A stretch of DNA of 64,000 nt from Flavobacterium anhuiense. GTDB taxonomy: Bacteria; Bacteroidota; Bacteroidia; Flavobacteriales; Flavobacteriaceae. Position numbers and translations under genes: made by a program. The notes beneath the pieces were generated by a model, which was given only the letters and a program-made list of their open reading frames with translations, did no database searches and was not told the DNA's origin. Of this stretch, positions 26,634 through 35,605 are shown piece by piece; positions within the stretch are counted from its first letter, which is position 1; each line of letters begins with the position of its first letter. The stretch lies in contig NZ_FMVC01000001.1 of assembly GCF_900101855.1 (NCBI RefSeq), positions 647,965 through 711,964 on the forward strand, written 5' to 3'.

Positions 26634-27239
26634 TTATTTCTTATTTTGATATAAAACTGGGTTCAATTCATCATCGTTGTACATTTTCATTTGTTTGTAC
26701 ACTTTCATGAATTTATCACCGTTTTCGATATCTGTCAATAATTCTTCAATTGCTGTAGATAAATCTGTTCTTTGCTCTAAAAGCACATTCAATTTTTCTT
26801 GGCATTTATCTCTATGTTCCTGAGAAGCTTCTGCACGATTTGCTTCTTCATGCATGTGATAAATTTTTAAAGCCAAAATCGACAATCTGTCAAAAGCCCA
26901 AGCAGGACTTTCAGAATTGATTTTTGCCCCGTCTTTTACTTTTACATTGCTGTATTTTTGTAAAAAGTAACTATCAATATATTCCACCATATCAGTACGT
27001 TCCTGATTTGATGCATCAATTCTTCTTTTTAATGTTAAAGCCGCAACAGGATCAATATTTGGGTCACGAATAATATCTTCAAAATGCCACTGAACGGTGT
27101 CAATCCAATTTTTTAGATATAACAAATGCTCGAACTTATCTTTTGGATAAGGATTATTGATCGGCTGATCTACATTATCAAACTGATGATAATCTTTGAT
27201 ACTTTGCTCGAAAACAGAATATGCTAATTTTGAAAACAT
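26634..27239 (-). CDS. DUF4254 protein
   Basis: A 201-residue soluble, largely helical protein of the DUF4254 family (recall). Characteristic segments are NWIDTVQWHFEDIIRDPNIDP and ALTLKRRIDASNQERTDMVEYID. The function is unknown; the tight pairing with a family 9 glycosyltransferase suggests a role in lipopolysaccharide core synthesis. It has a TATCTTTG promoter element and is divergent from upp. Confidence 0.8.
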   Translation of the reverse strand: MFSKLAYSVFEQSIKDYHQFDNVDQPINNPYPKDKFEHLLYLKNWIDTVQWHFEDIIRDPNIDPVAALTLKRRIDASNQERTDMVEYIDSYFLQKYSNVKVKDGAKINSESPAWAFDRLSILALKIYHMHEEANRAEASQEHRDKCQEKLNVLLEQRTDLSTAIEELLTDIENGDKFMKVYKQMKMYNDDELNPVLYQNKK

Positions 27240-27260
27240 GTCTTTATTTTTTTATAGATA

Positions 27261-27268
27261 CAAAGATA
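27261..27268 (-). promoter_or_regulatory. -7 promoter element (TATCTTTG) of the DUF4254-GT9 operon
   Basis: An exact TAnnTTTG match about 22 bases before the DUF4254 start. A TTCG at a 20-base distance could act as a weak -33 element. Confidence 0.5.
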
Positions 27269-27349
27269 CTTTTTATACTTTTATGCTGCGAAGAAAAGAA
27301 ATTATTTTTCGTTTCATCATTTTATCTCTAAATAAATTACAATTTCATC

Positions 27350-28003
27350 ATGAAAATTCATTATATCTCTGAAAATAACAGCGTTTTAAATCATTTCTTA
27401 GGTCAAATTAGAAAAGTAAATGTTCAAAATGACAGCATGCGTTTTCGTAGAAATATTGAACGCATTGGTGAAATTATGGCTTATGAATTGAGCAAAATTT
27501 TGCCTTATAAAAATGTTGAAATCCAAACTCCTCTTGGAATTAAGAACACTACAGAAATTGATACGGATTTAGTTTTATGCCCTATATTACGTGCTGGATT
27601 ACCACTTCATAATGGCTTTTTAAATTATTTTGATCATGCAGAAAACAGCTTTGTTTCTGCTTGCAGATTCCACCCAAATAATGATGATGAATTTGAAATT
27701 CGAGTTGAATATCAGGCTATTTCAGACTTAAATAATAAAACCGTTTTGCTTCTAGATCCGATGCTGGCTACGGGACAATCAATTGTTGCAGTTCACCAAA
27801 AATTGGTCGAAAACGCTATTCCAGCAGAAATACATATTGTTGTCGTTATCGCTGCCCCAGAAGGAATTGCTTATCTAGAAAAAAATCTTCCCGAAAATTG
27901 CCATCTCTGGGTTGCTTCTTTAGATGAGAAACTAAACGCGAAAAACTACATTGTTCCAGGTCTTGGCGACGCTGGTGATCTTGCTTACGGAAGTAAATTA
28001 TAG
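27350..28003 (+). CDS. upp: Uracil phosphoribosyltransferase
   Basis: A 217-residue pyrimidine salvage enzyme making UMP from uracil and PRPP. The PRPP-binding loop is visible as VLLLDPMLATGQSIVAV, followed by the uracil-binding C-terminus (NYIVPGLGDAGDLAYG). The variant sequence is the type common in Bacteroidota. Its last six bases overlap the end of the converging DUF6427 gene. Confidence 0.92.
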   Translation: MKIHYISENNSVLNHFLGQIRKVNVQNDSMRFRRNIERIGEIMAYELSKILPYKNVEIQTPLGIKNTTEIDTDLVLCPILRAGLPLHNGFLNYFDHAENSFVSACRFHPNNDDEFEIRVEYQAISDLNNKTVLLLDPMLATGQSIVAVHQKLVENAIPAEIHIVVVIAAPEGIAYLEKNLPENCHLWVASLDEKLNAKNYIVPGLGDAGDLAYGSKL

Positions 28004-28927
28004 CTGAGAGAAAAACGTAAATAAACTACATACAATCAGAGTGTAATAAACAATTTCGTTATTCAGTTTCTGCTGCATGTATTCTACGTGGCTCGTTGCC
28101 ATAATGCTTAATGGTGCAATACTAAACAATAGCAAATCGTTGCTTTTATTTGGCGAAATGATGTAAACAATGGCTGCTATAAAAAAGCAAGCTACTATTT
28201 TCTTATACGAAGAATGGACAATTTGTGGTCTATTTGACAATGTCATTAGCATCGAAGTAACAAAAAATAAAGCGACAGCAGTGTATATTGAAAGTGCTGC
28301 ATTTTCATAATTATTCTTAAAATAATCAATTCTAAAATCGATTACTGCTCTTTCCTGAATGAAAGCTACGGCATCAAAATTTAAAATTAAAGATGTCATG
28401 TAGAATAAAATTGTTACTGCCAAAAGTGCGATAAATGGCAAAACCCAGTTTCTATAATCTCTTGAAACGTGAAAAATAATAGAAATATAAACCAATATTA
28501 AGAAGAGAATACTCCAAAATTGAAATAAAGAAGCTATAAAAATCCAAAATGCTGCATCAAATATTTTCTCTTTTGATGCTTTGAGAGATTGGAGCGAAAT
28601 CAATCTTCGAAGTGCCAATAAAATAAAAAAATTGGCATAGATAACATTTGAGTCATTAAATATGGTTGGGAAAAATAGAACAAACAACAAGTAAAAAAGT
28701 ATCGCATAACCATTGTCTTTACTGAGTCCGTTCTTTTTTACAATGAAATTAATCATAAAAAAAGAAGCCAAAATAAAGCATAATAAACTCACTTTTTGAA
28801 AAGCCAAAAAATAAGAAGTAACCCAAGAAGGGTCTTTAATTTGGAACATAAAAAAGAAAACCAGTATTAAAATTACAACCAATGAATAATTTAATGGCGT
28901 AGATTTTTTAAAAACACTTGTTATCAT
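27998..28927 (-). CDS. DUF6427 membrane protein
   Basis: A 309-residue integral membrane protein with roughly ten hydrophobic segments, assigned from memory to DUF6427, a Bacteroidota family often found next to upp. The segment FPTIFNDSNVIYANFFILLALRRLISL is typical. The topology resembles polytopic glycosyltransferase C or O-antigen polymerase-like proteins, but no catalytic motif is visible. It converges on upp with a 6-base overlap, so the two transcripts interfere at their ends. Confidence 0.75.
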   Translation of the reverse strand: MITSVFKKSTPLNYSLVVILILVFFFMFQIKDPSWVTSYFLAFQKVSLLCFILASFFMINFIVKKNGLSKDNGYAILFYLLFVLFFPTIFNDSNVIYANFFILLALRRLISLQSLKASKEKIFDAAFWIFIASLFQFWSILFLILVYISIIFHVSRDYRNWVLPFIALLAVTILFYMTSLILNFDAVAFIQERAVIDFRIDYFKNNYENAALSIYTAVALFFVTSMLMTLSNRPQIVHSSYKKIVACFFIAAIVYIISPNKSNDLLLFSIAPLSIMATSHVEYMQQKLNNEIVYYTLIVCSLFTFFSQL

Positions 28928-29068
28928 AAGGATATTTTATACTTTTGTGATTGTAAAGATACTACTTGTTTAAAAGGAAAAACCTAACAAGTTGAAAAAA
29001 GATTTGGTTTACCGAATTTTATCTTCAAGGCATTACACAACAATAAATAACATATAATTTTTAAAATT

Positions 29069-29299
29069 ATGACAGCTTTTTTCGAAGGAATTCAATACCT
29101 ATTCGTTAACATTTTGTTTGCTCCTCTTGACTTTTTACGTCGTTTGGAATTAATTACATGGTTTGGTGCAAACACTATTAACTGGATTTTCATGATCATC
29201 TGTGCGTGCGCAATTGGTTATTGGATTAAACAATTGCGTATTTTTGATGATGCCGGAACAGAAAACCAAGATACAACAGCTCACTCATTTTTAAAATAA
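29069..29299 (+). CDS. Small membrane protein (DUF6341-like)
   Basis: A 76-residue protein with a hydrophobic or amphipathic N-terminal part (FLFVNILFAPLDFLRRLEL is close to the visible LFVNILFAPLDFLRRLELIT) and one membrane helix (about 36-52, INWIFMIICACAIGYWI). I recall this as DUF6341, found beside upp and DUF6427 in Flavobacteriaceae. No function is known. It lies between DUF6427 and purD and reads away from the former. Confidence 0.7.
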   Translation: MTAFFEGIQYLFVNILFAPLDFLRRLELITWFGANTINWIFMIICACAIGYWIKQLRIFDDAGTENQDTTAHSFLK

Positions 29300-29341
29300 A
29301 AACCAAACCCTTTAATTAAAAAGGGCTGGTGAATTTATTTT

Positions 29342-30616
29342 TTAAATTAGATCGAAGCCGATATCTTTTCTAAAATACATCTTATCAAAGCTTAGTTTAT
29401 CTATGTTTTGGTAAGATTTTTTTATGGCCTGTTGGAAATCGTCTCCATAAGATGTTACAGCAATTACACGTCCTCCATTAGTAACGACATTTTGGCCATC
29501 TAATTTTGTTCCCGCATGAAAAACTATAGAATCTGTAATATTTTCTAAACCAGAAATTACTTTTCCTTTTTCAAAATCTTCAGGATATCCGCCAGAAACA
29601 ACCATTACAGTTGTTGCGCTTCGTGGATCAACTTCTAAATTAAAGTCTCCTAATTTTTGATCTGCAACAGACAAGAACAATTCAACTAGATCTGATTTTA
29701 ATCTTGGAACCACAACTTCAGTTTCAGGATCACCCATTCTCACATTGTATTCAATAACGATTGGTTCACCTTTTACATTGATCAAACCGATAAAAACAAA
29801 TCCTTTGTACTCGATTCCGTCTTTTTGGAAACCTTCGATTGTTGGCTTTACGATGCGTGTTTCAATTTTTTCCATCAAAACTGCATCTACATAAGGAACT
29901 GGAGAAACCGCTCCCATTCCGCCTGTATTTAAACCCGTATCTCCTTCACCAATACGTTTGTAATCTTTTGCTGTTGGAAGAATTTTATAGCTTTTCCCAT
30001 CTGTTAAAACGAAACAGCTCAATTCGATTCCGTCCAAGAACTCTTCAATAACTACTTTTGAACTCGCTGTTCCAAATTTAGCGTGAACTAGCATGTTTCT
30101 TAATTCTGTTTTTGCTTCTTCAAGATCCTGAATAATCAAAACACCTTTTCCAGCGGCTAATCCGTCTGCTTTTAAAACATAAGGAGGTTGTAATGTTTCT
30201 AGAAATTTACATCCTTCTTCAACCGTCTCAGCAGTAAAACTATCATATGCTGCAGTCGGGATATTATGTTTCATCAAGAATTCTTTGGCAAATTCTTTAC
30301 TCCCTTCTAATTGTGCGCCCAATTTTGATGGCCCGATAACTGGAATATGTTTTAAACTTTCGTCATTTTTAAAATAATCGTAAACACCTTTTACCAAAGG
30401 ATCTTCTGGCCCTACGACTACCAAACTTATATTTTCTTTAAGCACTAATGCTTTTACTGCTTCAAAATCAGTTGGAGATATTGCAACGTTTTCAGCAATT
30501 GCAGCAGTTCCAGCATTTCCAGGCACTACAAAAAGTTTTTCGCAAAGCGGACTCTGTGTCATCTTCCATGCAAATGCATGCTCTCTTCCGCCTGATCCCA
30601 ATAGTAAAATTGTCAT
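29342..30616 (-). CDS. purD: Phosphoribosylamine-glycine ligase
   Basis: A 424-residue GAR synthetase, which catalyses the second step of de novo purine synthesis with ATP. The N-terminal GSGGREHAFAWKM, the ATP-grasp segment (PYVLKADGLAAGKGV, about residue 140) and GDTGLNTGGMGAVSPVPY are diagnostic, as is YNVRMGDPETEVV. Its length is normal. It is transcribed alone from a TATTTTTG element; no other purine gene is adjacent. Confidence 0.97.
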   Translation of the reverse strand: MTILLLGSGGREHAFAWKMTQSPLCEKLFVVPGNAGTAAIAENVAISPTDFEAVKALVLKENISLVVVGPEDPLVKGVYDYFKNDESLKHIPVIGPSKLGAQLEGSKEFAKEFLMKHNIPTAAYDSFTAETVEEGCKFLETLQPPYVLKADGLAAGKGVLIIQDLEEAKTELRNMLVHAKFGTASSKVVIEEFLDGIELSCFVLTDGKSYKILPTAKDYKRIGEGDTGLNTGGMGAVSPVPYVDAVLMEKIETRIVKPTIEGFQKDGIEYKGFVFIGLINVKGEPIVIEYNVRMGDPETEVVVPRLKSDLVELFLSVADQKLGDFNLEVDPRSATTVMVVSGGYPEDFEKGKVISGLENITDSIVFHAGTKLDGQNVVTNGGRVIAVTSYGDDFQQAIKKSYQNIDKLSFDKMYFRKDIGFDLI

Positions 30617-30641
30617 GTGTTGTTGTATTTTAGTTGTGGTG

Positions 30642-30649
30642 CAAAAATA
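30642..30649 (-). promoter_or_regulatory. -7 promoter element (TATTTTTG) of purD
   Basis: An exact TAnnTTTG match 26 bases before the purD start codon. No clear TTG was found at the -33 distance. Confidence 0.45.
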
Positions 30650-30702
30650 ATTGCTTTTGAACGTAAAAAATAATTAAATCTTAAAAACTTCGTGATTCTT
30701 GA

Positions 30703-30731
30703 TTGTTACTAATTGCTAAATATTATTTTTG
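30703..30731 (+). promoter_or_regulatory. Promoter of the CapK-like gene
   Basis: TTG (30703-30705), an 18-base spacer and TATTTTTG (30724-30731) match the full Flavobacterium consensus. The predicted start site gives a leader of about 12-15 bases before the ATG at 30751. Confidence 0.6.
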
Positions 30732-30750
30732 ACGAAAATTATCCCGAAAA

Positions 30751-32061
30751 ATGATTCGCCTTTTTGATCTTTCACTCAAACTAAATGGTTTTCCAATTAA
30801 GGAAGCCAAAGCCGAATTGGATAAAATTGTTCACTTTTCTGAAGAAGAGTGCACTTCGTTTATTGAAAAGAAAAAGAAAGAAATTGTTGATTTTCATTTA
30901 AATAACAATTCTTTTTATCGTGATTTGCTTGAAAACAAAAAGATTGAAAACTGGAATGATCTTCCGATTTTGAACAAACAGAATCTCCAAAAACCTCTTG
31001 AAGAAAGACTTTCAAAAGGATATTCAAAAAAAAACATCTACCTCAACAAAACATCCGGCTCGAGTGGAACTCCTTTTGTTTTCGCTAAAGACAAATATTC
31101 TCATGCTTTGACTTGGGCTTCCAATATAATGCGTTTCGGCTGGTTTGGAATTGATTTTAATCATTCGTATCAAGCACGCTTTTACGGAATTCCTATGGAT
31201 TTTATTGGATATCAAAAAGAACGTTTTAAAGATTTTTTGACACATCGTTTTCGTTTCCCCGTTTTTGATTTGTCTGATGCTGTTTTAGAAAAATTTCTAA
31301 AAAAATTCAGAACTAAAAAATTCGATTATATCAACGGATATACAAGTTCAATTGTTCTTTTTGCTAAATTTTTAGAACAAAAAAATATCATTTTAAAAGA
31401 AATATGTCCAACACTAAAAGCTTGTTTTGTTACTTCAGAAATGCTTTTTGAAACGGATAAAAGACTTTTGGAAAAACAATTTGGAATTCCAATTATCAGC
31501 GAATACGGCGCTTCTGAGCTAGATTTAATTGCTTTTGAAAATCCTAAAGGAGAGTGGCAGGTAAACTCAGAAACACTTTTTGTCGAGATTTTGGATGAAA
31601 ATAATAATCCTGTTCCACATGGAACGGAAGGAAAAATTGTGATTACTTCTTTATTTAATAAGGCAAATCCTTTTATAAGATACGAAATTGGCGACATTGG
31701 AATTTTGGACGAAAAAAGCACTCCTCAGAAACCAATTCTTAAAAAATTAATTGGAAGAACCAACGATGTTGCTGTTTTGCCAAGTGGTAAAAAATCTCCA
31801 GGTTTGACATTTTATTATGTAACCAAAAGCATCATTGAAGACGATGGAAACGTAAAAGAATTTATCATCAAACAAACCAAATTAGATACTTTTGAAATTG
31901 AATATGTAGCTGAAAAAGAATTAATTTCAGAACAAATTGAGAAAATAAAACAAGCAATCAATTTGTATTTAGAACCGAATTTAAACTTCACTTTTACAAG
32001 AAAAACTATTTTAGAAAGAACCAATCGCGGAAAACTAAAACAGTTTAAATCTTATTTATAA
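30751..32061 (+). CDS. Phenylacetate-CoA ligase-like adenylate-forming protein (CapK family)
   Basis: A 436-residue member of the adenylate-forming superfamily. The P-loop-like motif NKTSGSSGTPFVF (about residues 100-112), the SEYGASELDLIAFE segment (about 248-262) and the IRYEIGDIG motif (about 308) follow the PaaK/CapK pattern. CapK-like members occur in capsule and exopolysaccharide loci, where they probably activate an acyl group. This gene opens the polysaccharide region, on the opposite strand to the large operon. The substrate is unknown. Confidence 0.85.
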   Translation: MIRLFDLSLKLNGFPIKEAKAELDKIVHFSEEECTSFIEKKKKEIVDFHLNNNSFYRDLLENKKIENWNDLPILNKQNLQKPLEERLSKGYSKKNIYLNKTSGSSGTPFVFAKDKYSHALTWASNIMRFGWFGIDFNHSYQARFYGIPMDFIGYQKERFKDFLTHRFRFPVFDLSDAVLEKFLKKFRTKKFDYINGYTSSIVLFAKFLEQKNIILKEICPTLKACFVTSEMLFETDKRLLEKQFGIPIISEYGASELDLIAFENPKGEWQVNSETLFVEILDENNNPVPHGTEGKIVITSLFNKANPFIRYEIGDIGILDEKSTPQKPILKKLIGRTNDVAVLPSGKKSPGLTFYYVTKSIIEDDGNVKEFIIKQTKLDTFEIEYVAEKELISEQIEKIKQAINLYLEPNLNFTFTRKTILERTNRGKLKQFKSYL

Positions 32062-32077
32062 AATATAAATAAAATCT

Positions 32078-32085
32078 TACATTTG
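32078..32085 (+). promoter_or_regulatory. -7 promoter element (TACATTTG) of the ORF6N gene
   Basis: An exact TAnnTTTG match 19 bases before the ORF6N start codon and just after the CapK-like stop codon. It allows separate transcription of this small gene. Confidence 0.5.
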
Positions 32086-32104
32086 TTTTTTTAATTAAAA
32101 ACTT

Positions 32105-32632
32105 ATGGATGATAATTCTTTACTTTCTGAAGAAACAATTTCTAATAAAATATATTTTATTCGTGGTCAAAAAGTGATGATTGATCGCGATCTCGCAACA
32201 TTGTATGGAATTGAAACGAGGGTTTTAAAGCAAGCCGTAAAAAGGAATATTTCTAGATTTCCAGAAGATTTTATGTTCGATCTTAATAAAACTGAAACTG
32301 AAAATTGGAAATCACAAATTGTGATTTCCAATTCTGAAAAAATGGGTTTACGTTATATTCCAACCGCATTCACAGAACATGGTGTTTTAATGCTATCAAG
32401 TGTCTTAAAAAGCGATAAAGCCATTCAAACCAATATTCAGATTATGAGAATTTTCACAAAAGTGAGACAAATGCTTTTGGACACAACCGAAATCAAAGTA
32501 GATATTTTCCAAATTCAAAAGAAGTTAGAAAATCATGATAAAAATATTGAATTGGTATTTTCATATTTAGATGAATTAACTGAGAAAAAAGAAAATGAGT
32601 CTGAAAGAGTAAAGATTGGCTATAAAAAATAG
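32105..32632 (+). CDS. ORF6N domain DNA-binding protein
   Basis: A 175-residue protein with an N-terminal ORF6N domain (about 12-100: IYFIRGQKVMIDRDLATLYG, RFPEDFMFDLNKTE, YIPTAFTEHGVLMLSSVL), a KilA-N-related DNA-binding domain known from phages and widespread as orphan genes in Bacteroidota. The C-terminal part is a helical tail. A 31-base perfect palindrome is built into the coding sequence at 32303-32333, and two related palindromes lie just after the stop codon. It separates the CapK-like gene from the converging glycosyltransferase operon and may be a mobile or regulatory passenger. Confidence 0.85.
   Translation: MDDNSLLSEETISNKIYFIRGQKVMIDRDLATLYGIETRVLKQAVKRNISRFPEDFMFDLNKTETENWKSQIVISNSEKMGLRYIPTAFTEHGVLMLSSVLKSDKAIQTNIQIMRIFTKVRQMLLDTTEIKVDIFQIQKKLENHDKNIELVFSYLDELTEKKENESERVKIGYKK
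32303..32333. repeat. Perfect palindrome inside the ORF6N gene
   Basis: Fifteen-base arms meet around a central A (AATTGGAAATCACAA, A, and its complement). The core TCACAAATTGTGA is shared with two palindromes just downstream of the gene. It encodes the residues WKSQIVISN. Confidence 0.85.
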
Positions 32633-32638
32633 TTCTTT

Positions 32639-32691
32639 AAGGTCACAATTTGTGATCTTAAAAACTTGATGTCACAAATTGTGGTATCAAG
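32639..32691. repeat. Two palindromes with TCACAAwTTGTGA-like core after ORF6N
   Basis: The first (32639-32659, AAGGTCACAATTTGTGATCTT) has one G/T mismatch, written here as arms AAGGTCACAA and TTGTGATCTT around T. The second (32665-32691) has arms starting CTTGAT and ending ATCAAG around CACAAATTGTG. They fill the gap between two converging genes and could act as terminators, operators or REP-like elements. Confidence 0.75.
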
Positions 32692-32692
32692 T

Positions 32693-33466
32693 TTAATTTA
32701 AAATTTTCTTAATATATTTTCGCTTGATTATCAATTGAGTAAATAAAAACCTCATCATCAGCAAAACAGAAAAAACAAGATTATATCCATGAAATTCTCT
32801 ATAAACACCAAAATTGTGTTTTATTAGTCTAAATTTTGAAGAAGAAACAGAGTTTTTTCTAATTCTGTAAAAGGCCAAAGGTTCTGGAACTGGTTTTGCT
32901 ATTTTAATTTGCTTTAAAATTGTTAACCAAATTCTCCAATCCTGACGTTTTTGTGTAGTTTCCAGAATGATTTTTCCGAAATAATCTGAATCATATATAG
33001 CTGTCAAATTGCCTACGTAATTACAGAAAAACAATTCGTTATAAGTTAAAGGATTTGGTGACTCAACCCTTCTGCTTAAATTATTTCCCTCTTCATCAAT
33101 AGAATCATAATAACTAAAAGTAAAAGGCTGATTATTCATTTTTAAAAACTGGATCTGCTTTTCCAATTTTTCAGAAAACCATAAATCATCTGCGTCTAAA
33201 TAGGCAATATATTTTCCTGTGGCTTTTTCTAAAGCGGCGTTTCTTGCAAAACCGTTTCCGCGATTTTCTGGTAATTTAAAGAGTTTAACTCTACTGTCAT
33301 TTTGAGCAAATTCTTCTATAATAGAAACGGTTTTGTCTGTAGAGGCATCATCTACTAGAATCATTTCCCAGTTTTGGTAGGTCTGATTTTGAACTGATTC
33401 TAAAGTTGCTCTAATGAACTTTTCAGTATTGTATGTTGGTGTTAAAATAGATACTAAATCGTTCAT
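32693..33466 (-). CDS. Glycosyltransferase family 2
   Basis: A 257-residue GT-A glycosyltransferase. The N-terminus SILTPTYNTEKFIRATLESV, the nucleotide-sugar segment ENRGNGFARNAALEKATGKYIAYLDADD with the DAD metal site, and the RRQDW-like region (KRQDWRIWLTILK) are family features. A hydrophobic C-terminal stretch (about 228-250) may anchor it in the membrane. It is the last gene of the leftward polysaccharide operon, 30 bases after the decarboxylase gene. Its sugar specificity is not predictable. Confidence 0.88.
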   Translation of the reverse strand: MNDLVSILTPTYNTEKFIRATLESVQNQTYQNWEMILVDDASTDKTVSIIEEFAQNDSRVKLFKLPENRGNGFARNAALEKATGKYIAYLDADDLWFSEKLEKQIQFLKMNNQPFTFSYYDSIDEEGNNLSRRVESPNPLTYNELFFCNYVGNLTAIYDSDYFGKIILETTQKRQDWRIWLTILKQIKIAKPVPEPLAFYRIRKNSVSSSKFRLIKHNFGVYREFHGYNLVFSVLLMMRFLFTQLIIKRKYIKKILN

Positions 33467-33495
33467 TAGATTTATTATTCTTTCAGAATCTTAAT

Positions 33496-34479
33496 TTATT
33501 TTATATAGCTTGAAAAGTCTTTGTGTTCTTCTTTTGCCAGTTCTTCAGGAGATAATGATTTGAAATACTCATAAGTAATTTTCATTCCTTCTGCTCTGCT
33601 TACTTTGGCTTCCCAGCCCAACAATTCTTTTGCTTTTGTTGTATCTGGCTGACGCTGCAATGGATCGTTTATTGGCAGCGGATGATAAACTACTTTCTGA
33701 TTTGTTCCTGTCAGTTTTATAATTTCTTCTGCAAAATCTTTGATTGTGATTTCGTCAGGGTTTCCAATATTTACTGGATATACATAATCTGAATGTAGCA
33801 ATCTGTAAATCCCTTCAACTTGGTCATCAACATAACAGAAAGAACGCGTCTGCATTCCGTCTCCAAAAATCGTTAGGTCTTCACCACGTAAAGCCTGGCC
33901 AATAAACGCTGGAATTACACGTCCGTCGTTTAATCGCATTCTTGGCCCGTAGGTGTTAAAAATACGAACGATTCTAGTTTCTACTCCATGAAAAGTATGA
34001 TATGCCATGGTGATTGACTCCTGAAAACGTTTTGCTTCATCATAAACTCCACGTGGACCTATTGTATTTACATTCCCATAGTATTCCTCAGTTTGTGGAT
34101 GTACTAAAGGGTCTCCATAAACTTCAGAAGTTGATGCAATCAAAATTCTGGCTTTTTTTACTCTCGCCAATCCAAGTAGATTATGGGTTCCCAAAGATCC
34201 CACTTTTAAAGTTTGAATTGGAATTTTTAAATAATCAATCGGACTTGCTGGCGAAGCGAAGTGTAATATATAATCTAAATCGCCTGGAACATGAACAAAC
34301 TTAGTAATATCATGGTGATAAAACTCGAAATTTTCCAGTTTAAATAAATGTTCAATATTTTTAAGATCTCCTGTAATCAAATTATCCATTCCAATTACAA
34401 AGTAACCTTCTTTAATAAATCTGTCACATAAATGTGATCCTAAAAATCCTGCTGCTCCGGTGATAAGTATTCTTTTCAT
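33496..34479 (-). CDS. UDP-glucuronate decarboxylase (UDP-xylose synthase type)
   Basis: A 327-residue short-chain dehydrogenase that should convert UDP-glucuronate to UDP-xylose using bound NAD. The Rossmann motif [12 protein letters not shown], the catalytic YDEAK (YxxxK) after GVYD, the substrate segment [20 protein letters not shown] and the C-terminal [14 protein letters not shown] match the UXS family. The product suggests that xylose, or a sugar made from it, is part of the surface glycan. It lies two bases from the upstream glycosyltransferase gene. Confidence 0.88.
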   Translation of the reverse strand: MKRILITGAAGFLGSHLCDRFIKEGYFVIGMDNLITGDLKNIEHLFKLENFEFYHHDITKFVHVPGDLDYILHFASPASPIDYLKIPIQTLKVGSLGTHNLLGLARVKKARILIASTSEVYGDPLVHPQTEEYYGNVNTIGPRGVYDEAKRFQESITMAYHTFHGVETRIVRIFNTYGPRMRLNDGRVIPAFIGQALRGEDLTIFGDGMQTRSFCYVDDQVEGIYRLLHSDYVYPVNIGNPDEITIKDFAEEIIKLTGTNQKVVYHPLPINDPLQRQPDTTKAKELLGWEAKVSRAEGMKITYEYFKSLSPEELAKEEHKDFSSYIK

Positions 34480-34480
34480 A

Positions 34481-35605
34481 TTATGTTAATTGCTCTCTAT
34501 AAATAGATTCGAGATCCTTTATTTTTTTATAAATATTATGATTCTTTTCAAATGTTTCTTTCGCATTTTTTGAAAACTCATTATATAATTTTTCATCTTG
34601 AAGCAAAACATTTATTTTTTTACTAAACTCTACAGTATTGTTTTCCTTAATACAATAACCGTTATAATTATTTACGATTAAATCTCTATTGCCATCACAA
34701 TCAGAAACTATACTTGGAATTGATAGTGCCAAACTTTCTATAACCGAATAAGGAAGTCCCTCGTATCTAGCTGTTGAAAGATATATTTTTGATTTACTTA
34801 TAATGTTTAAAACATCTTCTCTTGTTGTCCAATTTAATAATGTGACTTTATTTTTTAAATTGAGTTTTTCTATTAAATCTTCAACTTGTCTTATATGATC
34901 TGCATGGTGTCCTAGCCCTAAAATTACCAAATGTACATCAACAATTTTATTAAGTTCATACAAAACTTCGATTAATTCCTCAATGTTTTTTTGGTAACAA
35001 GGTCTTCCAACAGTACATAGATATTGATCAGGCCATGTTTTGGGTATAGATAAATCGTAAATTTTTTCTATTGGTTCTATCGCATTATTAAAAAGATTTG
35101 TTTTCGATTTTGGGAAACCAACCTCATTTACTGCTCTATTTAGTTCAGATTGCGAAGAAGCTACCAAAACCGTTTTCCCTTTGGAAAGCAATTTTTCAAT
35201 CTTTAAAAAAAATGACCTTTTAGTCTTACTTTCTGCACTTAAAAAAGAAAATGCCTGTGGGGTATGCAAAACTTTTACTCCTGTTAAAAAACCCACTATC
35301 CTTCCAATAACACCACCTTTTGTACTGTGTGAATGAATTAAATCTGGCTTTTCTTTACGAATAATTTTCCATGCTTTTAAAATTGCTGATAAATCATATC
35401 TAAAAGATATTTCTCTATATATCGGAAGCCTATAATACCCTATTGGTTTAGCATCTTTGTCTACAAATTCATTTTGAGTATCAGAATTCCCATGAATCAC
35501 TATGTTCTCAAAATTCTCGGTATCTAAATTGTGAAGTATCTGCCTCAAAGAAACATCAACCCCACCTACTGAATGTAGAATATGCGCAACTTTAATTTTA
35601 TTCAT
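34481..35605 (-). CDS. Glycosyltransferase family 4 (GT-B)
   Basis: A 374-residue GT-B enzyme. The N-terminal [18 protein letters not shown] and [15 protein letters not shown] match acceptor domains of this family, and the donor domain contains [26 protein letters not shown] with the E-x7-E motif. It should transfer a sugar from a nucleotide donor to the growing lipid-linked chain. It overlaps the start of the next upstream gene by eight bases, showing tight operon packing. Confidence 0.88.
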   Translation of the reverse strand: MNKIKVAHILHSVGGVDVSLRQILHNLDTENFENIVIHGNSDTQNEFVDKDAKPIGYYRLPIYREISFRYDLSAILKAWKIIRKEKPDLIHSHSTKGGVIGRIVGFLTGVKVLHTPQAFSFLSAESKTKRSFFLKIEKLLSKGKTVLVASSQSELNRAVNEVGFPKSKTNLFNNAIEPIEKIYDLSIPKTWPDQYLCTVGRPCYQKNIEELIEVLYELNKIVDVHLVILGLGHHADHIRQVEDLIEKLNLKNKVTLLNWTTREDVLNIISKSKIYLSTARYEGLPYSVIESLALSIPSIVSDCDGNRDLIVNNYNGYCIKENNTVEFSKKINVLLQDEKLYNEFSKNAKETFEKNHNIYKKIKDLESIYREQLT

